Positions 43,592 to 53,223 of a stretch of 64,000 bases of DNA are shown here, piece by piece; within the stretch, counting starts at the first letter, position 1, and the number at the start of each line of letters is the position of its first letter. Origin of the DNA: Aradus depressus (taxonomy: Eukaryota > Arthropoda > Insecta > Hemiptera > Aradidae). The translations under genes were made by a program, and so were the position numbers. The notes under the pieces are model-generated. The model searched no databases. It saw only the letters and a list, made by a program, of their open reading frames with translations, and was not told where the DNA came from. Where the stretch lies: assembly GCA_963662175.1 (NCBI GenBank), contig OY759224.1, positions 31,381,489 through 31,445,488 on the forward strand. Direction: 5' to 3'.

Positions 43592-43611
43592 AAAAAGAAG
43601 GAAAAGGCAAA
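43592..43611 (+). promoter_or_regulatory. Polypurine tract of the Gypsy-like element
   Basis: AAAAAGAAGGAAAAGGCAAA directly precedes the 3' LTR; only one C interrupts the purines. It would prime plus-strand DNA synthesis. Confidence 0.7.
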
Positions 43612-44368
43612 TGTGATGTACACTACGGAACATTTTTTTTATGAATAAAAAGTAATTTTTTTTTATTATAATCTAATATCATATATATATTAGATATATA
43701 TCAAGGTGTTTGAGAAACAAAACAAGAAAACATATAAAAAACAGCTGTGAAATAGTGTTAAATGTAATGGAGTCGTGAGCTAGCTCTAAAACGGTGCATG
43801 TGGTTTGATATGTTTTAAATAAAATGAAGTTGAACAATTAGTGAAGAGTTGACGGGGTCTGGTTTTTGTGGTAGAGGCGTCGAGAAGGTACAATTAATAA
43901 TATATATTTTTCAATATGCCCAAATAAAAAAAGAAATAGTTTTTTAAGTATTAATTTAATGTTTTTGTGCCATTGTAAATTTTTGTTTTGTTTGTTCAAA
44001 CAAGTTTTTTTTAAATTTAAATATGTAAATATAGATAATAACCCAATTATTTGTCCTCTTCAAATTCTATCCTATTCATCTTCCCTGTTGTCCCAGTAGT
44101 ATCATTTAAAAAACCTTTGGATTAGAAATTAATATTATTTAAAATTATTTAAAAATTGGTATCTCTTTGTGAATCCAAGTGTAAAGTTTGTTTAATTGAA
44201 TTTTTTTTCGTTGTATACGTGTACTTTCTTAAAAATTGCACGTCTTAAATTATTGATAATATTTTTTTAGGGCAATTTTCGGCAAACTACTGTAGAAATC
44301 AAAATTTAAATAAACAAAAGAGATCAAATTTCTACAGGAAATGTGGTAGCAAACAAGCTTTTATCACA
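43612..44368 (+). repeat. 3' LTR of the Gypsy-like element
   Basis: 757 bp; see the 5' LTR for the two differences. Followed by the ATATA target duplication. Confidence 0.9.
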
Positions 44369-44373
44369 ATATA

Positions 44374-44799
44374 AATATATATCGACCGAGCTAGTACTAT
44401 GATGGTTGATTATAAAAGAGAAGGAAGGATGCCCAGCCAAGGTTTAAAATAAAATTAATTTAGAAAGCAGAAAATAGGGTAGGATAAAAAATAAATAAAT
44501 GCACAATAAAAATATAGTTATGTGTAAATGAGCCAAAAAGGAATAATATTGATTATGATCGAATAATTTGGGAAATATGATTTTAAAAAATATATATATA
44601 ATAAAAATAGAGAATGACAAAACCAAAAAAAGAGAGAAAAAAAAAAAAAAAGGGAAAAGTAATTTGAATGATTAAGGTTGACGAATTAGAGAATACGGGG
44701 GAGAGATCAAAGGGGAGTGGATTGTTTAGTGAAGAGGAATTGGAATAGTGAGGATTTGAAGGAAGCCACGGAAGGAGAGTGACGGATTGGGGGAGGCAG
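44374..44799. other. A- and GA-rich sequence, no gene seen
   Basis: Low complexity; includes a run of about 15 A near 44637-44651. Confidence 0.45.
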
Positions 44800-44900
44800 G
44801 GATGTAATAAATGTATCGACAGAAAGTTAAGTATGATTCAAAAGACTGAAGTATAAGTCCTACTTAGGGAAGAACATGGTGATACACCGACAAGTTTTTT
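44800..44900 (+). repeat. DR-A dispersed repeat, 3' fragment
   Basis: 'GATGTAATAAATGTATCGACAG' to 'GGTGATACACCGACAAG'. Confidence 0.5.
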
Positions 44901-44937
44901 GAATATAAGGAGGAAAACATTATACTTTTTGACTTCA

Positions 44938-45473
44938 GCATAATCACCGGCAATGTACCTTGCCAGAACTTCCAAAAAAAAGGGTACCAGTTAGGGGCTC
45001 CTAAATCCTCATATTAAATGGTCTGTCCATAAATTTATCGGCAGTTATTAAAGTTTTTGAGTTGTGGCTCCCCCCTGAACCCCCCCTCCCTTCGGCCGAT
45101 TTCGATGACATTTAACAGGTATTGTTCTCATGGGGTTTTGAATAGAAATATGAAATTTCATGTCGATATATTCATAAAAACGGCAGTTACTAGAGTATTT
45201 GTGTAATGCCCCCCCCCCCCCCCCCCCCCCTTCCCTATTGCCGATTTGTCTGCAAATCAAAAGGTGTCGTCCTTAGAATATTCTGGATACAAACATATAA
45301 TGTCTTATCGATACATTCATTCTATCGGGAGTTATCGTGTTCAAAAGCACACACTCAGACTTTTATTCTTTTTGTTTATGAAATTAGGATGTTGAAAAAT
45401 ATAAAATTCCGTTGAAAATTCCGCATCGAATTTCTGATCGATTACATAACTTCCCTTATACTTCGTATAACCG
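44938..45473 (-). repeat. DR-A dispersed repeat, near full-length copy with expanded poly-C
   Basis: The minus strand runs from the 5' hairpin (ACTTCGTATAACCGG on plus near 45460) through modules to the 3' end (AATCACCGGCAATG near 44945). A run of about 26 C (45211-45230 and neighbours) sits exactly where the consensus has the G-rich 'GGGATCAGGGGG' block of the opposite strand. The homopolymer is therefore an expansion inside this repeat. Confidence 0.65.
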
Positions 45474-45870
45474 GAGAAGTAAAAATCAACTATCGAAAGT
45501 GCTCACCATAACCCATGACATATAGAAAATAAAGAAAATTTTTATTTTTATCATATTTTATTTTTATTTTTAAAAAAATACAACAGGAAGTGGGGATTAT
45601 TCATAAAAAGTTGTGAATTTCAGAGAAGGGGCGGTTGAGGGTTGAGGGGTGTACAAGGTTGGTTGTTGGACGTCACATTGACACAATACATCAGCTCCTA
45701 CGTCAGCCTCTGGTCCTGACACCCCCCTCAGACCATACTACAACCCCTACTTCATATATTCATCTAAATTTTTTAAATTTTTATTCTCATGAAAGATTTA
45801 TATTTATGTTGTTTAATATAGCAATATTAGCTAGTTAAACGGATCTTATCTTGGAGGTGAAGGAATACTC
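45474..45870. other. Non-coding stretch, no gene recognised
   Basis: AT-rich with a GC-richer part near 45620-45740. The frame at 45635-45838 has no recognised domain. Confidence 0.4.
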
Positions 45871-45935
45871 GTACTGAGCACTCCGTTCTTCGGAGGCGAT
45901 GGTCCCGAGCCTGTACTACGTACGCCCACTCAAGG
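45871..45935 (+). mobile_element. SINE body fragment
   Basis: GAGCACTCCGTTCTTCGGAG and GATGGTCCCGAGCCTGTAC are recognisable. Confidence 0.5.
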
Positions 45936-45954
45936 AAACAAATTCTACTTCATC

Positions 45955-46035
45955 AAATATAAGATGTATAGGGGAAGTTATGTAATCGGTCAATTTGATG
46001 TTGAATTTTTACTGGAATTTCGATTTTCCAAAATT
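45955..46035 (+). repeat. DR-A dispersed repeat, 5' end
   Basis: AGATGTATAGGGGAAGTTAT and GTAATCGGTCAATTTGATG. Confidence 0.5.
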
Positions 46036-46139
46036 CTTTTTCGTAAATTTATGGACATGAGTATCATACACGGAGCATCCCTTTAAGTGCCATTCATGGC
46101 GTACTAAACTTTTTTTTATCGTCTAGACAAAAAAAATTC

Positions 46140-46425
46140 GATGCTGAATCGCCGGCAATGTACTTCCCCAAAAGAATTAATCAATTAAGCCCCCCCCCCC
46201 CCTCTCAAAACCAGTAGTACTTTTGTGCAAATTAATATTTCGGGTTTCTAAGTCCTCATACTAAACTTTCAGTAGTCATTATTCTAAATTTCGCCCCCTC
46301 CACGCACTTCTGGTCGGTTTTAACTTTAAATATGAAATTTGATGTCGATATATTCATTACATCGGCAGTTATTAGAGTTTTTGTGTTACGTCTTCCTATC
46401 TAATGCCCCCCTTTTTCCTTTCTTT
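46140..46425 (-). repeat. DR-A dispersed repeat, partial
   Basis: From the 3' end on plus (GAATCGCCGGCAATGTACTT) through a poly-C run (about 46189-46202) to 'TTCATTACATCGGCAGTTAT'. Confidence 0.55.
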
Positions 46426-46427
46426 GA

Positions 46428-46545
46428 AAAACTGAGCACGCCGTCCTTGGGATATAATGTTAAAGACGCACCCTAATTAGACGATATTTAGCAGTCTCAC
46501 TATACTCAGGCTCAAGTCCACCAGAGCGACAATAGAGAGCGTTTT
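46428..46545 (+). mobile_element. SINE body fragment
   Basis: GAGCACGCCGTCCTTGGGAT, then AGTCTCACTATACTCAGGCTCA and the CCACCAGAGCGACAATAGAG block. Confidence 0.5.
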
Positions 46546-46552
46546 AATAAAT

Positions 46553-46960
46553 AACAATTTTTTTTTGTATTTTATTTATAAAGATACAACTGTTGCTAGG
46601 GTGCAACAACCTGCATCTATGATGGCGTGATATGTAGGCGTGAATGGCATGTGCGAGGAAGGCCACCCAGTGGTACGAAAATTTATCCTAATGATTAGGA
46701 CAACAACAGAAAAAAATAAATAAAGAAAGAAAGAAAAAAAACAAAAAAAAATTTAATAAATAACAAGGAATTGAAAGACAATTTTGATGGATGGGTAAGA
46801 GAGATGATAAAAGTAAAGGAAAATAGTGTAAAAAAAAATATTAAGAACGAATAGGATTTAAGGTGGCAGTAAGTCGCGGTTCCATCTTCTCTTCAACCTT
46901 CGTGGGGGGTTTTGTGGTAAGTGTTGTGAAGATAAAGTACGTATTTCTGGGTTTGTATGT
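46553..46960 (-). mobile_element. Jockey-like LINE 3' end, short copy
   Basis: The minus strand encodes only the last residues of the ORF2 product (HTNPEIRTLSSQHLPQNPPR, then RLKRRWNRDLLPP and stop near 46858). A 3' UTR of about 290 bp follows, with the CAACAGTTGTATC block, ending in an A-rich tail (T-run at 46559-46566 on plus). The same 3' end occurs at 47779-48742, so this is a strongly 5'-truncated second insertion. Confidence 0.75.
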
Positions 46961-47043
46961 GTGTAAAGTTGTATATATAATAAATAACAGTTAAAAAATT
47001 TTGATAAAAAGTAAATAAATAGGTAATATAAAACACTATCTAA

Positions 47044-47134
47044 CAACAATTCAACAATTTAAAATTTCATGGATGGGGACATATATGTTATTCCTGTTCT
47101 CATCCATGAAATTTTAAATTGTTGAATTGTTGTT
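47044..47134. repeat. Hairpin with 34-bp arms
   Basis: AACAACAATTCAACAATTTA (47044) pairs with TAAATTGTTGAATTGTTGTT (47115-47134). The arms run about 34 bp each with a loop of about 22 bp. It lies 10 bp upstream of the hammerhead-like fold. Confidence 0.75.
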
Positions 47135-47144
47135 TTCAAGTTTT

Positions 47145-47210
47145 GATTTTATCAGACTGCCTGATGATGCGGGCAACCTCGAAAGCCAGCTAGCAAGAAT
47201 TAATAAAATC
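47145..47210 (+). ncRNA. Hammerhead-ribozyme-like fold (copy 2)
   Basis: Core CTGATGA (47161-47167). Stem II is G69-C80, a C-U mismatch, G71-C78 and G72-C77 around a GCAA tetraloop (47173-47176). GAAA follows (47181-47184). Stem III is A84-T91, G85-C90, C86-G89 with a CA loop. A47192 is the H17 position, so cleavage would fall between 47192 and 47193. Stem I has an inner helix TGC (47158-47160) with GCA (47193-47195) and, across an internal loop, an outer 8-bp helix GATTTTAT (47145-47152) with ATAAAATC (47203-47210). As in copy 1, an extra U follows A9. No Penelope-like ORF lies next to it; sequence just downstream resembles that downstream of copy 1. Confidence 0.6.
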
Positions 47211-47772
47211 TGTGAGAAATCAGACTATAGTTTATTTTACAACCTGTCAATATGAAGTCCTCGAATGATAAGTATCAGAAAAAGTCAATGATTTAAGACA
47301 GTAGTAAGTCCTCATCATCTGAGATTCTATCAGTGAAGTACAAAGAAAGTTTACCCAATCGATTCGTCTCACACTTTTTGTTGAACAAAATAAATTGATA
47401 AAAGAGTTAAACTTTTGTTTCTGTGATGAGCAGTTGTTGTTTTTTGTTTTGTTTTGTGTCCTTTTCTGTTATCTTTTCTACTCTTTTATTATTTTCATGT
47501 TTGTTTCGTGACGTAACGCTGTTTGAAACAGACAATCCTTCTTTAATTTATGATGAGAGACACTGCTAATTATTATTTAAGCCGTTGTCGCCTCTTAGTC
47601 AATGATGACACACACATCCGAGGACCTGAACACATCCGAGAACCAGCTTGTTTTTTTCAATTTTTGCAAGGAGTCGGAATACATGATATTCCGATGAAAT
47701 GTGAACATTGAATTTAGTTGAATTTTTATGAAAAATAGTTATCTTAATTTTTATTAAATTAAAAAATGTGTC

Positions 47773-47778
<6 letters not shown>
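47211..47778. other. Non-coding stretch, no gene recognised
   Basis: Probably includes the rest of a Penelope-type terminal repeat just after 47210; otherwise unassigned. Confidence 0.4.
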
Positions 47779-47806
<28 letters not shown>

Positions 47807-48742
47807 GCTTTTATTCATAAAGATGCAACTGTTGCTAGGGGGCAACAACCAGCATCTATGTTGGTAGGTATGGAGACGTTGGCGTGAATGGCATGTGAGA
47901 GGAAGGCCACCCAGTGGTAGGTCCTCGGGACGAAAATTTATATTAATTATAAGGACAAGGGCAAAAAAAAAATAAAATAAAATAATAATAATAATAATTA
48001 AAAAAAAAAAAAATAAATAAATAAAAAGGAATTGAAAGACAACTTTGATGGAATGGGTAAGAGAGATGATAAAAGTGAAGGAAAATAATGTAAAAGAATA
48101 AAAAAAAATAAAAATATTAAGAACGAATAGGAATTAAGGTGGCAGTAAGTCGCGGTTCCACCTCCTCTTCAACCTTCGTGGGGGGTTTTGTGGTAAGTGT
48201 TGTGAAGATAAAGTACGTATTTCTGGATTTGTATATGTGTAAAGTTTTCTAAAAAAACGTATGTAAATAGTTTGTATTGTGTCGGGTACTGTGTGTATCA
48301 TAAGATCGTTATGAAGTGTTCTGTTGTTTATGTATGGGGGGCATTGTGTTATCAGTCTGAGGGTTTTTGACTGAAATGCCTGAATTCGTTTGATGTTGGA
48401 TGTTTTTGCTGAACCGTATATCTGTGATCCGTATGTCCATAATGGTCTAAGTAAGTAAGTATAACAGTTCCGTTTTTGTGTCATGTCTAATTTTCATCGT
48501 CTATTTAGAAGTCCGTAGAGTATTTTGAGTCGACGGTTCAGCGTGTTTCGTGTGAGACGTGTGTGAGGATTCCATGTCAGTCTTCGATCCAATGTCAGTC
48601 CTAGGTATCGTACAGTATTAGTTTGAGGGAGGGGCTTGTCGTAGATGAAAACGGGGGGGCATGTTTCTCGTCGAAGTGTAAATGTGATGTGCTGTGATTT
48701 TTCTGTATTTAGTTTGATTTTCCATGTGTTGCACCAGTTTTC
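47779..48742 (-). mobile_element. Jockey-like LINE, 5'-truncated insertion with poly(A) tail
   Basis: The minus strand ends in a poly(A) tail (T-run 47779-47806 on plus). It includes a 3' UTR of about 325 bp and the C-terminal part of ORF2. Nearly the same 3' UTR is at 46553-46960. Confidence 0.8.
48134..48742 (-). pseudogene. Jockey-like LINE reverse-transcriptase C-terminal part
   Basis: Starting upstream (48742), the frame reads NTEKSQHITFTLRRET, then NTVRYLGLTLDRRLTWNPHT and NRRLKILYGLLNRR. It meets one TGA (about 48494) and continues in the same frame as KLDMTQKRNCYTYLLRPLWT, YGSQIYGSAKTSNIKRIQAF, ending RLKRRWNRDLLPP. YLG..LD..L.W..H and the LRP.W.YG.Q..G.A..S..K..Q.FQ.K patterns are characteristic of Jockey and related LINEs. 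The catalytic FADD part is missing; one in-frame stop adds to the damage. Confidence 0.8.
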
Positions 48743-49282
48743 AATGTCTACTTATTATAGATGTATGAATGTAATATTTTTTTTTATATATTCATATAAT
48801 TTCTATATTATAGAAAAGAAAAAGAACACAATGTAACTATAACAATATATTTTAAAAAATTATATAAAATAAATATATATATAATAATCAACTATAAATA
48901 AATAAATAAAAAACAATAACGTACATTGGACTAACCTTTAAGGTGCGGAGGAACTCTGCCCAAAAATAAAAATGAAAGCTTTGTATCAAATAATGTTTTT
49001 TGATATGAAACACGATTCTTTATTGTTATTATGTTATTCTTTTTGACAGTGAGAATAAAATTCCGCTTCCGTGTAAAGAGTTTTCTCTAACATGAACATT
49101 TTTAGTTAAAGTTACAATTTTTTTATTATATCTATTGACTTCAAGAAGTGGGGGAGGGAATTAAAATGAATATTATTTGTCAACTAATAATTTTTAGCAA
49201 GAAAATGTTCGAAGATGTTGGAGGGAGGGTTAAAACTTTGTTGGTTAATCCGAGTTGGGGGAGTACATTTTATTAAACACGG
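48743..49282. other. AT-rich non-coding, with a dispersed repeat shared with about 2310-2560
   Basis: About 48950-49170 matches 2310-2560 in reverse orientation (GGTGCGGAGGAACTCTGCCC and GAAAGCTTTGTATCAAATAA). Confidence 0.5.
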
Positions 49283-49506
49283 AAGATCGCGGGTTCTTCT
49301 ATATCAGAGGTTGAAAAACCTTGAGCACGCCGTCCTGTGCGATGTCAGGTACTCGTTAAAGACCCCTACTCTAGGTGAGTAAAGCTAATTATGCAAAACT
49401 TAGAACTCCCACAGTGGAGTCAGGCTCATGTCCTCCAGATTGACGCTCTGGTAGTAGGCGATATGACCTCGTAGTTAAAGCCCGGGCATGAGTCATAATA
49501 ACAACT
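49283..49506 (+). mobile_element. tRNA-derived SINE, deleted copy
   Basis: A piece of the tRNA head (AGATCGCGGGTTC) is followed by GAGCACGCCGTCCTGTGCGA and the 3' half to GGGCATGAGTCATAATAAC. Confidence 0.7.
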
Positions 49507-50024
49507 ATGTAAAAACAGTCGAATTTTTAACAGGATATAGCTTGGCCTGTGGATTGGTGACATTTGTGAGTAGTCAAGCTGAAAGCTCGATTTAAAAATA
49601 AATTAGTCCGAAATGCCATTCAATATCAATTTGGCCAGAAGTGCGGTGAGCGGGTTTTTGGAGTGTTTGGTTTCCGATTCAAAAAGGGTCGAGGACATTA
49701 AGAAAACATTGATATTTTGTGGGGGGAGGGGGGGGGGGGGGCTTGGTAAGAGATGGCCCCCCAGAATACAAAGCAACTATAACCGTTAGACAGGATCTGC
49801 CTCTAATGGCACATCCGGTCCTGAATAACAATGCACAAAAACACCAAACACACAACCTCGTGATATTAGTTCCACTATTGGTTTTGTGCATTTCACTGTG
49901 AAAATAACCAATTCTCCCAGTAATTTAAACCAAAAAAAAAACCTAAACCACAATTGGAAAAAACAAAAACTTTTGAATGGTAAGTAAAAAAGAACCTAAA
50001 AAAATATACAGCCTTCAGATAAAG
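49507..50024. other. Non-coding, with a G-rich tract
   Basis: A G-rich run lies near 49720-49741. The following 'CAGGATCTGCCTCTAATGGC' region is reminiscent of DNA-transposon ends, without further support. Confidence 0.4.
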
Positions 50025-50105
50025 ACCGGTGAATCACCGGCAATTAACTTCCCCAGGGCAAAATAATCAAAAAAGTTGTTGCTCTCCCATCTGAAAGCAA
50101 TCTAT
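50025..50105 (-). repeat. DR-A dispersed repeat, 3' end only
   Basis: Perfect minus-strand hairpin region on plus as CCGGTGAATCACCGG, followed by TTAACTTCCCCAGGGC. Confidence 0.55.
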
Positions 50106-50140
50106 CTATCGCCTACTACCAGAGAACTCTTTCACTCTTT

Positions 50141-50985
50141 CGAGGGGCCTGTAGCAAATTCTGTCAATAGGCCCTTGGTTTTGCTTTAGGTTCTCAAGTT
50201 TAGGGTATTAAATAAAACAAAACTGTTAAAAATAAACTTTTCTGGATTTAATATGGGCACATTTAGAGATAACACTTTCAATATCGACTTCTTTAAGCAA
50301 ATCATGCTCTATATTCATCAAAGTGAGATGATTAAGACGTTCTTGGCCCATCGTGTTCCTTAACTCATTTTTAATACGTTTTAATGTTGAAAAAGAACGT
50401 TCGCCACTGCAGTTAGTGATCATGAGAGACAAGTAAATGCTACGTTTGGGAAACACGATTCTAAAGAATTATTTAATAAAAGTTTATAAAATTGCAGTTG
50501 CAGAGGCAATTTTCAAAAGGGATCCTCAAGAGTATTACGAAAAATTAAAAAAAAAAAAAAAAACTAAAAAATATGTATTTATCGGGAGTTGTAGTGTTTC
50601 CAACACCATAAACATTAGGACATTAACGTTAAAAAGTTAGTAAAATACATATTTTTACATGAACGTGTTAATTGATAGACTTAAAAATGTATCAAATCTG
50701 TTAATTAGTAAATTTCCTATCTAATAGATATATTTTTATACCATATAAATGTAAATGATTAATTTCAGATAAGATTTAACGTGACGAAATCTAGTATTAG
50801 ATTTTCAGGTGGGAGTAAAGCATAGCCTAAGCGCTTCGCGCTTAAGGCATGCAAAATATTTTTACGCTCCTATCTAAATTGATATTTTTTTACGGTCAGA
50901 CAGGCGTTGGAGCGCGGGGCCCCGTAATTCGCGGGGCCCGTAGCATTTGCTACTCTTGCTACGTGGCTAATCCGGCACAGCACCT
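50141..50985 (-). mobile_element. hAT element relic
   Basis: The right edge has GTAGCATTTGCTACTCTTGC and GGCTAATCCGGC (50940-50978), next to repeated GGGGCCCC blocks. The left edge has a shorter related phrase (GGGGCCTGTAGCAAATTCTG, 50144-50163) in inverted relation. This CCGGATTAGCC...GTAGCAAATG style end is familiar from hAT elements. The interior retains only the transposase dimerisation domain. A hairpin CCTAAGCGCTTCGCGCTTAAG lies at about 50827-50847. Confidence 0.5.
50226..50456 (-). pseudogene. hAT transposase C-terminal dimerisation domain
   Basis: The minus frame reads FPKRSIYLSLMITNCSGERS, then FSTLKRIKNELRNTMGQERL, NHLTLMNIEHDL and ISKCAHIKSRKVYF. ERSFS.LK.IK..LR.TM.QERL..L.L..IE is the hallmark of the hAT family dimerisation domain. 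The apparent start is GTG and everything upstream (BED finger, RNase-H core) is gone, so this is the last roughly 75 residues only. Confidence 0.8.
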
Positions 50986-51068
50986 GGGATAGGGGTGTAA
51001 CGAGCATCTGACATTGTACAGGCTAGCATCCGAAGGACGGAGTGCTCCAGGTTTTTTCACCTCCTATA
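50986..51068 (-). mobile_element. SINE body fragment
   Basis: Minus-strand body: GATAGGGGTGTAACGAGCAT, ACATTGTACAGGCTAGC and CATCCGAAGGACGGAGTG on plus. Confidence 0.55.
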
Positions 51069-51404
51069 TTAAGTTGATTTCAAGGGATAATTTAATATTG
51101 AAGCGTCTTGGAAGAAGACTGAGAAAAGAATTAGGACGATAAGTGAGGGTTGGGGTGGAAAAGTGAAAACTGATATGGGGGTGGGGGTGGGGGGGACGGT
51201 TGAAAGGGTGGGAGGAGGTGGTTGAAAGGGGGTGGATTAGGTGTCGAAGTGAGGGAACGAGTTATGTCCTCTATCAGATCCAGTTAGGGAAGTTGAGGGA
51301 AAAGTACCGGGGGAACTGTAGGGAAACTGTCTTATCTGAGGGAAAAATGGGCTTTGAAGCTGCCTCGGGGGGCAGAACTTGAGCAATCCAAGGAAGATCT
51401 TGCA
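51069..51404. other. Non-coding, GA-rich
   Basis: The G-rich frame at 51200-51382 has no recognised domain. Confidence 0.45.
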
Positions 51405-51500
51405 TCAACGGCAATGTACTTTTTCAGCACGAATTGATTAAGTTTTCGCTCTCCCTCCAAAACCAATTGAATTTCTAAATTAAATTTCATCGGCAGTTAT
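51405..51500 (-). repeat. DR-A dispersed repeat, 3' fragment
   Basis: 'CAACGGCAATGTACTTTTTC', 'TTTTCGCTCTCCCTCCAAAA' and 'CATCGGCAGTTAT' on plus. Confidence 0.5.
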
Positions 51501-51535
51501 AGGTGAGTAACAAGTGCTGAACTGCCTAAAAAACT

Positions 51536-51745
51536 TGGAGCACCCCGTCCTTCGGATGGGACGTTAAGCGATGGTCCCGAGTCTGTACGATGTCAGTTAC
51601 TCATTAAAGCCCACTACCCTAGGTGAATTAAACCTAGATAGGCAAAAGTTAGGACTCCCACAGTAGAGTCGGACTCATGTCCACGAAAGAGCACTTTGGT
51701 AGTAGGCAATATGACCTTGTAGTTAGAGCACGGGCATGAGTCACA
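51536..51745 (+). mobile_element. tRNA-derived SINE, 5'-truncated
   Basis: It begins at GGAGCACCCCGTCCTTCGGA and runs through GATGGGACGTTAAGCGATGG to the 3' GGGCATGAGTCACA end. No tRNA head. Confidence 0.75.
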
Positions 51746-51926
51746 TGGGTTTCAGTTCAAAATTGAACAATGAGTAAAACATCGTTTTAAAGGTCTTACG
51801 TACGCCATGAGGCATCAGAAATTTCCATTCATGCTAGGCGGAGGAGAGGCGGGTAAGTCACAAATTACCGTCCATAAAATCCAACTTATTTTTAAAATCA
51901 TGTAAAAAGGGGAAACCTGCAGATTA

Positions 51927-52088
51927 CATTACTAACCTGGTTAAAGTTACTAACCGGGCAGATAGCATTACTAACCTGGTTAAAGTTACTAACCGGTCAG
52001 ATAACATTACTAACCTGGTTAAAGTTACTAACCGGTCAGATAACATTACTAACCTGGTTAAAGTTAGTAACCGGTCAGATAACATTAC
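51927..52088. repeat. 39-bp minisatellite, left part
   Basis: CATTACTAACCTGGTTAAAG starts at 51927, 51966, 52005 and 52044, with the fifth unit cut at 52083-52088 by the BEL/Pao insertion. The unit also contains TTACTAACCGGTCAGATAA. Continues at 59074. Confidence 0.95.
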
Positions 52089-52667
52089 TGTTAGCGCAAC
52101 ATTTAATTAATTTTTGATTTTTTGTAGAGGTATTTTTTCTTAAGTTTTCTTCCATTAATTATTCTAATAATTATTAATATTATTATCATAATAACTATGG
52201 TCAATATTACTCATGTAATTTATTCTTATGTTTATATTACATCATATTAACAATTTGTGGGAGGAGCCTGTGTATGTGGGGGAGTGGGGAATAGTTCGTG
52301 TTATGACCGCTGGTCAGTGTTGGACAGATAGTCTTCCATGGTCCTTCAGCCTGTTGACATCAGGGCACTTCTCAAGGCCACCAACCCACCAACTTCTCTC
52401 GTCAATCCGGATCGCCTTTCCGTGGACCTCTGAAGTCTGGTACTTGGCTCATCTGGTGTGACGGCGTCCTCAGCCTACTCCCAGATCTTCTCGGCCTTGT
52501 TTGGAGATCAGTTCATCAGCCCATCTTCCACATTCACCCCTCCACATCAGGAGAGTTAACTTTGTTTATTTTTGTTTTTCCTTTTAACTACGCCGACTGG
52601 CCCTTGTATTTGAAATGAAATATAATTATATCATTTTTCAAAATCTAGTCTATGTTATTTATTAACA
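52089..52667 (+). repeat. 5' LTR of the BEL/Pao element
   Basis: TGTTAGCGCAACATTTAATT to TTATTTATTAACA (TG...CA). A GC-richer middle contains a TCAGT initiator-like motif at 52314-52318. A 77-codon frame inside the LTR (52228-52461) recurs identically in the 3' LTR and is not thought to be a gene. Confidence 0.95.
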
Positions 52668-53223
52668 TAGAATTTGGTGATTCCGGCCAGGAACATATAT
52701 ATTTGTTAAAATATGTATTTGAATTTTGTTCAAAGATGTATTCTAATCCTACTTTGGATTTAATCCTATTTTTGTACATCTAGCTATTTTCTTGTTATTG
52801 CGCACCACATACCTGCCTATAACCTTCGTGTTATCATTTATGATAGTAATCAGATGTTATTATTATGATCTGGAAATAGGTCATATCAAGGTAAATAACA
52901 TTCTTCTATCCATTAATCAGTGGATGTCTATTTTTATTTTTATATTGATAGACTCTTCTTATATTATAATCTATTTTTTAAATAGTTTATAGTCTATCAT
53001 TTTCTTGTGTTAAAATACATAAATATATATTTTTCCAACCTAATATTTTCAGTGGCACTCATTTAGGTTCTTGTATTTGTTTTGATTCTACTAGAAGGTT
53101 CAATGTTTGTTTATATTCACTCTAGCTTCTTTTGTTAATTTCAACTTCAGATATATTTATTATTTTAATTTCATTTTCTTAGAAATACTTCGTTTCATTT
53201 TCAATTTTCATTTTCTTTTAATC
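52668..53223 (+). other. Leader between 5' LTR and Gag-Pol start
   Basis: AT-rich and non-coding. It contains the candidate primer-binding site. The open frame extends upstream to an ATG at 53107, but that part (Phe/Ile/Tyr-rich) looks like untranslated leader. Confidence 0.6.
52675..52694 (+). promoter_or_regulatory. Candidate primer-binding site of the BEL/Pao element
   Basis: TGGTGATTCCGGCCAGGAAC begins with TGG, 7 nt after the LTR. Its complement has the shape of a tRNA 3' end (T-arm GTTCC.., then acceptor, then CCA). The tRNA identity was not assigned. Confidence 0.55.

Larger units (their letters stand above)
37552..44368 (+). mobile_element. Ty3/Gypsy-like LTR retrotransposon, 6.8 kb, lacking RT, RNase H and integrase
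   Basis: LTRs of 758 and 757 bp start TGTGATGTACACTACGG and end TTTTATCACA (TG...CA). A 5-bp flank ATATA lies at 37547-37551 and 44369-44373. A possible primer-binding site and a polypurine tract adjoin the LTRs. It encodes Gag, then protease and the linker preceding RT, after which coding stops; about 2.1 kb of non-coding DNA follows. Order Gag-protease and the protease style point to Ty3/Gypsy (inference, since RT and integrase are absent). Near-identical LTRs imply recent insertion, so machinery from a relative must have mobilised it. Confidence 0.85.

Noticed and set aside
52228..52461. 77-codon frame, repeated at 58634-58867
   Set aside because: It lies inside the two BEL/Pao LTRs and is duplicated because the LTRs are; no domain.
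53107..53223. N-terminal extension of the BEL/Pao frame from ATG 53107
   Set aside because: Phe/Ile/Tyr-rich leader-like sequence; a normal Gag start follows at 53224.
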